Assembly: GCA_947652115.1 (NCBI GenBank)
Contig: OX393571.1
Span: 15,979,173-16,043,172, forward strand
DNA length: 64,000 bases
DNA from: Blastomussa wellsi
Taxonomy: Eukaryota > Cnidaria > Anthozoa > Scleractinia > Plerogyridae
Reading direction: 5' to 3'
The position numbers and the translations under genes are program-made. Positions 18,795 through 27,628 of this stretch are shown piece after piece; positions within the stretch are counted from its first letter, which is position 1, and each line of letters opens with the position of its first letter. The notes beneath the pieces were generated by a model. That model was not told the origin of the DNA, did no database searches, and saw only the letters and a program-made list of their open reading frames with translations.

Positions 18795-21421
18795 ATGGAG
18801 GACAAAATACTCAACGATGATGGACTGCTTGCCGGTCCCTCAGTGCCAATGGGAAAAGAAGCTGCCGCAGAAGATTCAATCTTAGACACAGACAGTGAAG
18901 ACGAAATAACGAGCGCGCAAAAACAACCGTCACCGGATGCCCCCAAAAGGCGCCAAGATCAACGACCGCGCAAATCCTCGCCACGAAAACGCAAACTATT
19001 TGAACCAAGAGACCATGAAGGGCCAGTCCAGCCAAAGAAAAAGCCGCGTCAAAACACTCCAGAAACAGCCAAGGAGATTAAAGAAAAAATCAGAAAGTCG
19101 GAGGAGTCAATCGCCAAACTGAAGGCACATACCGAGAAGGGAACTTGCCCTAAAACTCTCCGCTATACAGCGAGGGCAAACATTGCGCCTGATGAAGATT
19201 TCAAGAAAGATATCTCCTTCATCCGAAAGGACGCGCAAAAGAAATATCTGGACTCTCTCACTAAGTTTCACTACAGGCGAACAGAAAAATTTACTGTCAA
19301 ACTGAGAAAACTTGAGCAGCTCGAATCACGAAGAAAAACAACTGATGAAAAACTCATTAAGAATAGGCCACTATCAGCAAAAGAACATGCTGACAGAATC
19401 GAACAAATCCAGAAGAAAATGTCAAAACTCAATGAAGAGATGAAGCTATTAGAGAAAGAACAAAATAAAAGAGTTGAACCTTATTGTAAAGTGTTATCTG
19501 TGTCTGCTAATGCCCCTAAAACAAGAAAGGGAAGGGCAAAAATTATCTCTACTAAGAAACGCAGAGCAAGAAAACGAAAATTGCAGCACGATATCGCAAA
19601 GAAAACAACGGAATCAAAGAAAAAACACATAAGGAACCTCTCAGATTACAATCTAACACGCGACCAAATCAACCTCCTTTCAAGGGGGCTCAAATATATC
19701 CCTACACCCGTGACAAACGAAAGTCAGATAAGAAAAGAACTATTAAAGGACTTCGCAACTTTTGCTAGGCGAATGCGCCTACAATTTATCTTTCACGGTC
19801 AAGATAAAGAACCTCATCCCTTCCACGTGAAATCAAACTGGGAGCCGCCCATTCAACCGTCGGTATCACTTGAAACATATTTAGAAGAGGTCAAAATTCA
19901 ACTAGGCGAGATACAAATATCAAAGCCCAAAAACAACCTGCCCACCAATGAACGTCTAGCCATCAAAGAGCTGAAAGAAAACCCTAACATTAACATCAAA
20001 AAGGCAGACAAAGGCACATCCACTGTCATTATGAATAAAAAAGATAAAATACACGAGGGGCAAATACAACTAGATGTTAGAGAAAACTACAAAGCCCTTT
20101 CATCACCCATGGTGTCCGAAACTTATCAAAGTGTCACGCAACTCATAAAAGCACTACACCATGACAACCATATTGACACAATGACAGAGAAATGGCTATT
20201 ACTCACGCAAAAGATAGATAGATAGATAGAGTCATCTATCGATAGATAGAGTCAAATCCGCCACGAATTCCGATTTTCTACACTCTTACAAAGATTCACA
20301 AACCAAATCCAGTTGGAAGACCAATTATCTCGGGCTGTGAAGGCCCGACAGAGCGAATATCATCTTTTCTAGACTATCTCCTTCAGCCTATAGCCAAAGC
20401 TCAAAAATCGTATCTTAAAGATACAACAGATTTTATAAACTTCATAGAAAAAACGAAGGTCGAAAAAAATGCAATCCTAATCTCTATGGATGTGACAAGC
20501 TTATATACCAACATTCCGCAGGAGGAAGGAATAGCCAATGTATGCAATGAATACGAAACATTCCACAAAAACAGTCCTCCTATACCAACTCACAACAAAA
20601 GAGAAATGCTTGAACTCATCCTGAAGGAAAACTCTTTTGAATTCAATGGGAGACACTACTTACAGACTCATGGCACTGCTATGGGGACACGAGTTGCTGT
20701 AGCATTTGCCAACATTTTCATGAGCGTAATAGAAACAGAGATCATTCGCCAAAGCTCTAATAAACCACTAGTCTGGAAAAGATATATTGATGATATATTT
20801 TCCCTATGGAATATAGACAAAAGAGACATAGACTTGTTCTTAGAACTAGCTAACAATTACCATCCGACCATAAAGTTTACGGCTGAGATTTCAGACATAG
20901 AGACAACTTTTCTGGATACATGTGTTTACAAGGGCGAAAGATTCAAGAAAGAATCTATTCTTGACGTGCGTACGCATTTCAAGCCAACCGAAACATTCCA
21001 ATACACAGAATTCACATCCTGCCACCCTCCAGGAGTCTGGAAGGGCTTCATTAAAGGCGAAGCCTTAAGACTTCTCAGAACTAATTCTTCAGAGAAAACT
21101 TTTGAAGAAAACATAAGACAATTCAAACAAAGATTACGAGCGAGAGGTTATCCAGATAACCTTTCAGAGAGAATTCTGTCAGGAGTTATATTTAGCGAAA
21201 GAACGTTGGCTCTACAAAATAAACAAAAGACGCACAAAAGAATTCTACCTTTCGTAACAGAATATCGTCCTTCTGTGCCTAATCTAAAGAACATTCTAAT
21301 GAAAAAGTGGCACCTAATAGAGAATCAACCGGTGCTCAAAGAAATATTCAAAGACCCTCCCATCCTTTCATACAGAAAAGGGAGGTCGTTAAAAGATATA
21401 CTCGTTAGAGCAAAAATTTGA
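18795..21421 (+). pseudogene. PLE reverse transcriptase, copy 3 (frameshifted)
   Basis: Collinear with the other copies, but a 44-base insertion of gata-rich sequence at about 20213-20256 shifts the frame and ends translation at 20225 (…TQKIDR). The RT catalytic half (20486-21421, with YIDDIF) is still open but separated from its N-terminal part. Additional differences include G for R before VIFSER. No active enzyme is expected from this copy. Confidence 0.9.
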
Positions 21422-21490
21422 AGGTCATCAATAACAAATCTCGACCAATGGGAGTCGTGTTTGGCCTGTCTTTTTATTTGACATCATTTT

Positions 21491-22270
21491 GAATGTGAGG
21501 AAGCCACTTTACACGCAGTGCAGCTTTTTGGCAACCTGGGTTTTAAAATCCATCCTGAAAAATCGGTAGTCATACCTACACAGAGTTTGGAGTTTTTAGG
21601 GTTCATTTTAAACTCTATTCTCATGCTAGTTACTTTGACAAACAGGAAAGCTGTCAAAATTTTGCAATTATGCCAAACTTTTTCAGTTCCTTATAAGGAG
21701 TTTACAATCCGTGAGGTCGCATCTTTTCTTGGGACCTTGGTCTCTAGCTTCCCAGGGGTGGAGTTTGGACCCTTGCATTATCGCCACATTGAGGTTGATA
21801 AAGAAAGAAATTTGAAATTGAACCAGGGGAATTATGACTCCTTCATGACCTTGTCTCATGGTAGTTTGGAAGAAGTTCACTGGTGGTCTGCCAATATTCA
21901 GACAGCTTCTAGGAGAATCCTTCACAACAGTCCAGATTTAGTTGTTTACACTGATGCATCTCAAACAGGTTGGGGTGCTCATATCGAACATGGAAATTAC
22001 ACTTGTGGCATTTGGTCTAAGTCTGAGTCTTCGAAACACATAAATTATTTAGAGTTGTTGGCAGTTAAACTTGCTATGTGCTCCCTGCTTGATGGCAGGA
22101 GCAACATTCATGTGAGGGTTATGTCTGACAATACCACTGCTGTTTCCTACATCAATGCTATGGGAGGTTGTAGATCATTAGAATGCAATTCCCTCACTAA
22201 GGAAATTTGGGGTTGGGCCATTGATAGAAATATTTGGTTATCAGCAGCCCATAATTATTCCAGGTTCTAG
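21491..22270 (+). CDS. DIRS-type reverse transcriptase C-terminus and RNase H, 5' truncated
   Basis: The frame enters directly at the PLE junction in the RT thumb region (LFGNLGFKIHPEKS, SLEFLGFIL). It continues into RNase H with VVYTDASQTGWG, an ELLA segment and MSDNTTAVSYIN, giving the acidic D-E-D pattern. RT palm and fingers are missing. Near 22255 a few extra bases shift the frame, and the protein continues at 22221-22889 in another frame. Codons before the first in-frame GTG are included because no true start exists. Confidence 0.85.
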   Translation, partial: ECEEATLHAVQLFGNLGFKIHPEKSVVIPTQSLEFLGFILNSILMLVTLTNRKAVKILQLCQTFSVPYKEFTIREVASFLGTLVSSFPGVEFGPLHYRHIEVDKERNLKLNQGNYDSFMTLSHGSLEEVHWWSANIQTASRRILHNSPDLVVYTDASQTGWGAHIEHGNYTCGIWSKSESSKHINYLELLAVKLAMCSLLDGRSNIHVRVMSDNTTAVSYINAMGGCRSLECNSLTKEIWGWAIDRNIWLSAAHNYSRF

Positions 22271-22730
22271 TAATGTTAATGCTGATCAGTTGTCTCGAAA
22301 TTTGAATTTGAACCTTGAGTGGATGCTTTCAGCTCCCATATTTGAGAGTATAGTCTCTTCATTTGGCAAGCCAGATATTGATCTCTTTGCTAGTAGACTT
22401 AATGCTCAGGTGGAGGATTATGTTTCTTGGAGACCACACCCGATGGCTAGGTTTGCAGATGCCTTTAGCATAGAGTGGTCACAGTTTTTCTTTTACGCTT
22501 TTCCTCCTTTTTGTCTTGTTTCCAGGTGTGTGCAAAAGATAATGCACGACAAGGCATCGGGAATTCTGGTAATTCCTCTGTGGACAACTCAACTTTATTT
22601 TACGGTTGTACTGAGTCTTTTAATAGACACACCATGCATAGTGAAGGCATCAGCTCGGAATCTGATTCACCCAACTCTGGACGGCCCTCATCCTCTTCAC
22701 CACCGGCTGGAGTTACTGGTATGCAAATTA
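22221..22730 (+). pseudogene. Frameshifted continuation of DIRS RT/RNase H
   Basis: After the frame change the sequence reads PGSSNVNADQLSRN, then a DIRS-conserved region with PDIDLFASRLNAQ and YVSWRPHPMA. The frame later leaves known DIRS sequence as the recombinase frame takes over. The exact end is uncertain. Confidence 0.7.
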
Positions 22731-23698
22731 TCAGGCGATCCTTGCAAAAGTCAGAGATTTCGTCAGACATTGTCGAAGTCATCATGCATTCCTGGAGGGA
22801 CAGTACACAAAAACAGTACAAAGTGTATATCAACAAGTGGTTGCAATTTTGTAGTAAAGGGTCACATGATCCATTGCATCCCACTGTAAGGGCTGTATTT
22901 TCTTTTCTGCACATTCTCTTCAAGTGTGGCTTAAGTTATTCGGCGCTGAATACAGCTCGTTCTGCAGTATCCAATATTGACATGAATGTCGGTGTTACTC
23001 CAGATCATAGACCAGTTGGAAAGCACTTCCTTGTTTGTCGGTACCTTAAAGGTGTATTCAACAAGCTCAAGCCTGTGCCAAAGTACAGCAACATTTGGCC
23101 TGTGGACACTGTCCTTGATTACTTAAGTTTGTTTTGGCCCTTGGATGAAATCAGTTTGAAGGAACTCACCTTGAAATTAGTCATGTTGATTGCCTTGACT
23201 ACAGGACAAAGGTGTCAGACTTTGACATTTTTGGACACATCTGAGCAGTATATGCAGAGAAATGAGGAATGCTTTAATTTTGCCTTAACAGGGCACCTTA
23301 AGCAAGACAAACCTGGTAAAGTTTTTGGCAATCTCCGCCTTTACAAGTACCCAGTTAGGGAATTGTGTGTTTATGAAACTTTAGATTATTACCTTAGGGC
23401 CACTGAGAAGCTGAGAAATTCTTCCAAATTGCTTGTCTCATACATTAAGCCGTATAGGGCAGTGACCTCGGCCACTATTGGGCGGTGGCTCAAAACTTTG
23501 TTAGGCCAGGCAGGCATTGATACTGAAATATTTTCTGGCCATAGCACTAGATGTGCTTCAACAAGTAAGGCTCTTATGTCTGTTTCCGTTGATGTAATCT
23601 TGGCTACAGCTGGCTGGAATGAGGAATCTACTTTTCGGAAGTTTTACAATAAGCCAGTTGCTGTAACAAGCCAGATGGGTGTAGCAATTCTTAAATAG
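22475..23698 (+). CDS. DIRS-type tyrosine recombinase
   Basis: The recombinase proper begins around codon 60, where SDIVEVIMHSWRDSTQKQY opens the N-terminal DNA-binding part. Catalytic signatures follow: R in TTGQRCQTL, H-x-x-R in SGHSTRCAS, and Y in FRKFYNKP after GWNEES. It overlaps the preceding frame, as DIRS ORFs usually do. The C terminus at QMGVAILK looks complete. It is a different lineage from the recombinase at 32-1021. Confidence 0.85.
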   Translation: MVTVFLLRFSSFLSCFQVCAKDNARQGIGNSGNSSVDNSTLFYGCTESFNRHTMHSEGISSESDSPNSGRPSSSSPPAGVTGMQIIRRSLQKSEISSDIVEVIMHSWRDSTQKQYKVYINKWLQFCSKGSHDPLHPTVRAVFSFLHILFKCGLSYSALNTARSAVSNIDMNVGVTPDHRPVGKHFLVCRYLKGVFNKLKPVPKYSNIWPVDTVLDYLSLFWPLDEISLKELTLKLVMLIALTTGQRCQTLTFLDTSEQYMQRNEECFNFALTGHLKQDKPGKVFGNLRLYKYPVRELCVYETLDYYLRATEKLRNSSKLLVSYIKPYRAVTSATIGRWLKTLLGQAGIDTEIFSGHSTRCASTSKALMSVSVDVILATAGWNEESTFRKFYNKPVAVTSQMGVAILK

Positions 23699-23854
23699 GC
23701 TTATACCTTGTACAACATAAATGCATCATTTGGAGATGTTTGTTATTAAAGTGTCAAGTTGGTTTTTCTCTATCCTCTTGGGGTGCTTTGTCATTTTGTG
23801 CCCACTGCGTTAAAGTCTCATGGTAACCCGGATGTACGTAATGATTTGGTAGAA

Positions 23855-23938
23855 TTGAAAAATAAACAAGACTTACCTGTAAGTTGAAGTTTGTTTATAA
23901 TTCTGCCGAATCATTAGTAGTACAGTAGGGTTAACATG
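23855..23938 (+). repeat. 84-bp inverted repeat, left arm
   Basis: Reverse complement of 24080-24163 without visible mismatch. It begins ttgaaaaataaac and ends at ttaacatg, 157 bases after the DIRS recombinase stop. The arm is itself partly self-complementary together with 23839-23854 (aatgattTGGTAGAATT against AATTCTGCCGAATCATT). Confidence 0.85.
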
Positions 23939-24079
23939 CCCTTTACACCATAATAATTACCCACCCTCTCTTTTATTGATTTTCTGTCGTCTTATTACGA
24001 CGACTTTTACGTCGTTCAGTCTGTGCCAGGTGTTCACAAAATGCTTTAAAAACTGACCTGCGGCGGTGCGTGCGCATCT

Positions 24080-24163
24080 CATGTTAACCCTACTGTACTA
24101 CTAATGATTCGGCAGAATTATAAACAAACTTCAACTTACAGGTAAGTCTTGTTTATTTTTCAA
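24080..24163 (-). repeat. 84-bp inverted repeat, right arm
   Basis: Pairs with 23855-23938 across a 141-base spacer. The pair could be DIRS terminal/internal complementary repeats or a small foldback element of about 309 bases. Confidence 0.85.
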
Positions 24164-25632
24164 GTGTATGCGTAGGCCGATGGCGCATCTAGGGAAGACG
24201 GCCATGTAACATTAAGTAATTTTATTCAGTTTTTGTTGCGCTTCGGGTGCAGATTAGGACATTTTTAATATTAATACCAAACTTACGAGAAAGTTTAATA
24301 ACGGGAGCTGACCAAATGCTTGACTAGGGTGCTTTGTGCCCAAATTCTGTCACAGGTTTTAAAATCGAGGTAAACTCAAAATGTTTCAGCCATTTCTCAC
24401 CGCCCACGTGGTAAAATGTTTACTTTCTATCTGCGTTTTGGGCGCGAAAATTAACTCTCCTAGCTGGACTTTTTAATTTGTTACCTTTAGTGTTCTCTTT
24501 GCTTCCTCCTGGCCGTCGAATAAGTCGAAAAGGCCGTAAAATTTCCCCAGTTTGTGGCCGCTAAAAATTTGTTGAAACAACTGCAAGCCATTCGTGTTTG
24601 CAATGACCGCGAGAACCAGAGGCGACGCGGGCGTTGCGTAAGCCTTGTTTTGGCGCGAAAATGATTGGCTTGCGTTACCACAGGCATCTATATAGCTGCG
24701 TTCACACGCTTCTAAGATTTTTATCTTGCAAAGAGGAAAATAATTAATCAAAATTATTTTCCTTTTTTCGTAGAATAAAGTAAAATAACACCACAGTGTG
24801 TTAGTACACGCAGTTCTTAATGTTTAATGAAAATTCCTTTCTTCCTCAAGCGCCGACAAGTGCCCAGGTCACGCTTGGGTCACGCGATGCTATAAGAGGC
24901 TTTCCACATCAGTTTACTTGAAAATAACTGCAAAATGAACATCTGCAGTTAAAAATGTAATTAAGCCAATTGAAGAAACTGAGAGGGAGGGGATTTTTAC
25001 GTATTTAAGACCACTTTTCCATGCAAATAGAAGCATTCGAAAATCCCTTTTCCGAGAAAAATAACGCAATTTTAACAATCTCTAGACGGTACTACTATAT
25101 ACAGGACACGAGATTCTACAGATAAAACCCGAACTTCGAATACAAAGCCCTTTGCCCCAAGTACTAAGGAAACAAACACAAGGTTTTCGCACTGAATATC
25201 AATGATCTTTATTCCATTTACTAGACTAAATACATGAACTTCGCATGTTTTGAATGCTGCTAAATGCGATGGCTTACTATAAAGAAGTGCATTCACGACT
25301 AAATATAAATCTTCATTAACATTGCTGTCAAGAAAAAATTTAATCTTATCATCATCATCATTCGTTCCTTTTCCCTACAAGGGAAAAAGGGCCCAATTTA
25401 CACTCAAGTTAACATATTTGAAGCAATATCAGATACCTCCGCAGCCCTAATCACTCCTCTCAAGAACAGTTCCATGACTCAAATAAGTCATCAGTGCAAT
25501 GCTTATAGTAAATCATGACGTGATCTAAACGACAGTTACAAAAGAGACTTCTATAGAGAGCTGGTTTAGCCCCTTTTAATAGTGCGCCATCACGTCTAAT
25601 ATCTTCGACCTTCTCGAGGTTGCTTGGATTAT
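24164..25632. other. Intergenic-looking stretch, no supported gene
   Basis: Open frames of up to 92 codons on the minus strand near 24473-24751 show no domain or conserved splice pattern. The sequence has several gcgcgaaaa motifs, but nothing I can name. Confidence 0.4.
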
Positions 25633-25797
25633 CTATAACGTGTTTACGACTTCCGTTCCGTTCCATGTTCCTGATAAAGGCTCCGTCGTTCCATTTTTGT
25701 ATCGCTCGCCTTCCTCTTCAAAATCAGTGCTATTTTGGCGGCCAAGGTCGATGTTGAGACGTCTCAGCTGATCACGGTATCGCTCTTGTTCAACGTT
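25633..25797 (-). CDS. Possible terminal coding exon (54 residues)
   Basis: On the minus strand the acceptor tttatttacag is followed by 54 sense codons and TAG. The product is hydrophilic and acidic, with NVEQERYRDQLRRLNIDLG near its start and three NGT sites. It opens in phase 0. The only coding sequence upstream on this strand is the vWA exon, where a phase-0 donor (GAGATG|gtatgg) lies four codons before the stop. Splicing there would replace the last four residues with this tail. It may instead belong to another gene. Confidence 0.4.
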   Translation of the reverse strand, partial: NVEQERYRDQLRRLNIDLGRQNSTDFEEEGERYKNGTTEPLSGTWNGTEVVNTL

Positions 25798-25907
25798 CTG
25801 TAAATAAAAGAAAGAATAGAAAATGAAAAGATTGCAAGCACCATTTTAGGTTGGTTGGGATTTTGGTTTTAGTTGGCCAACGATTGAAACGATTGATTTG
25901 CACGTAA

Positions 25908-26173
25908 TGCACCTATCAATGTTAAGCCCGGGGGGGGGGGGGTCGGGCATGGGGTGGGGATATTGACATTTTCGGAAAAGATAAGTCAAATTCCCCACCC
26001 CCAGGTCAACATAATCGGTCAAAAGTGTCAAAATCTCCCACTTCCCCCACTATTAAAAATGGCGGCCAAGTCAAAATTAACGATCAAAATCCCCACCCTG
26101 GGGACAGACCTCACAGTCAAAGTCCCGTGGGTAGCCCGACCCACCCCCCTCGGGCTTAACATTGATAGGTGCA
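25908..26173. mobile_element. MITE with 23-bp terminal inverted repeats
   Basis: The ends tgcacctatcaatgttaagc (25908 on) and its perfect complement (26151-26173) are 23 bases each, flanked on both sides by TAA (25905-25907 and 26174-26176). A 3-bp TAA duplication fits PIF/Harbinger-derived MITEs. The inside is G/C-rich, with a run of G at 25930-25941. Confidence 0.7.
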
Positions 26174-27035
26174 TAATTTTCCGATAGAACAAAGAGCCTG
26201 CGTCCCTCTTGACCAGCGTTCGGGTCGGGCAAGGGGAACTCAGACTTTGTGAGCAGGTTTGTCAAGACGGTTGATCAACATTCAACAATCCTTTCAACCA
26301 AGTTAAAGGGACAAATTCACGGTCATTTTTCAGCTTTTTTTTAGTAAAAAAATTGAGTAAGTACTTTCATCCATACAGGAAATGCTCTCAGAACAAGGAA
26401 GAGAGTGACCGTACATAGTTTTCACCAATTTTTCCAATCAAAAGGACATAACTTGAAAAAGTCAGCCTGACGTTTTTCAAGTTGAGACCTAAAGCTGCTG
26501 ATGGTATCATGATGATATCACTCCATATTTAGCTTCAGTGCACTGGCATAGTGATTTTAACAAAACGTTGTAGGTTTCCATTGGAGTAAACACGTTGTTG
26601 GGCTGTTGAATTTTTGAAGTTATACTTGTGAGTGTCCTTTAAAATTCCAGTAGACCTCCCCGAATTACGTTTCGATGCGGGCGAACAATGGTTTCAATGT
26701 GACGCTAGGGTGTACAATTTGCATATAGTTTCTAAAATTTACTTTATTTTAACCAAGCCTCGACTTAAAGACCCATAACTGACCACTATCCATTGCGCGC
26801 TTTTGTTATTGTTTTGATGAACACAGTGTCGAGGCGCCATTGTCTGATAGGCACTTTTCGACTCACATAAAAGATGGCGACTGCAGTTGACGCGCGCAAT
26901 GCGTACTGGACCGTCATTGGTCTTAAAAACCGTTGTCTGTAGTATAGGCACTGAAGGGAATTCAGGAAAGGTCTAAAGAGTAGATAAAACCGAACCAGCA
27001 CAATCGATTGAAGTGGTAACTCCAACAGAAAACAT
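26174..27035 (-). other. Probable 3' UTR and downstream sequence of the giant gene
   Basis: No coding sequence is supported here. The stretch lies between the MITE and the vWA stop and includes the candidate poly(A) signal. If the exon at 25633-25797 is used, this region would be its intron. Confidence 0.35.
26743..26748 (-). terminator. Candidate poly(A) signal of the giant gene
   Basis: AATAAA on the minus strand, 288 bases past the vWA stop codon. It is the first canonical hexamer I notice there. Confidence 0.35.
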
Positions 27036-27628
27036 TCATATAAACAACCATACCATCTCCTGGTGTATCGCCCTAGCTATGCTGCCCGCTCTGGCGACCA
27101 GGCTCCTGTAGGAGCGAACGACATACACGTGTCTGTTCTTGTAGGTCAGCGGTCGCAGGTATCTTTGGTCGACACGGCCAACTCCTACAATGAAAACCAA
27201 CACGCCTTGACGACGGAAATGCGACGGAAGCCTGTTGATGATGTACGACGAACGTCCCGTCTGCCTACCGCTAACGACCACCACTAAAATCTTGCGAACG
27301 AATGAGTACACGTTCCTTCTCGAGAAGAAGTAGCGTAGAGAAGATTGCAGTCCGAGATCGACTCGTCTTCCAGCTTGGTTTGGATAGCGGATGTAGTTCA
27401 AGGCTCTAAGTACCAAGCCCAGAGACCTGTACTGGTTGAAACGCATGCGAAGGTGCGGTCGGCTGCCGTAGGTGGCGACGCCGATGTGAGATTGATGCTT
27501 GCCGATAGTGAAGCGCCCGGCGATCGACTTGATGAAGGTTTTCTCAAGGTGAAAGTTACGGCGACCCACGTAACGGGAGCCATCGATCAAGAAGGCAATG
27601 TCAGCGGTAACTGGAATTTGGGATACGC
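27036..27628 (-). CDS. vWA exon, C-terminal domain of the giant gene
   Basis: A complete von Willebrand A fold follows acceptor gttcag: [43 protein letters not shown], then IARAIHQEM and a stop shortly after. Family vWA domains coordinate metal through DxSxS, T and D. Here these positions read DGSRY, with no T in the AGRRVD loop, and S instead of D in VVSGRQ, so the MIDAS site appears lost. The domain is rich in Arg, like the rest of the protein. A phase-0 donor GAGATG|gtatgg just before the stop offers an alternative end. Confidence 0.9.

Larger units (their letters stand above)
12547..21489 (+). mobile_element. Tandem array of three Penelope-like elements
   Basis: Three head-to-tail units start at 12547, 15662 and 18777, exactly 3,115 bases apart. 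The first two junctions contain a 514-base non-coding segment with a hairpin, TATA box and hammerhead ribozyme. The third unit has a 44-base insertion and ends about 68 bases after its ORF, losing its own 3' segment. Copies differ at only a few sites: copies 2 and 3 share S instead of A in the LETY context and THNKREM instead of THYIREM. The tandem layout with shared pseudo-LTRs is typical of PLEs. Confidence 0.9.

Noticed and set aside
24473..24751. 92-codon minus-strand frame
   Set aside because: No domain, no splice support, and a low-complexity C-terminus; I could not support it as a gene.
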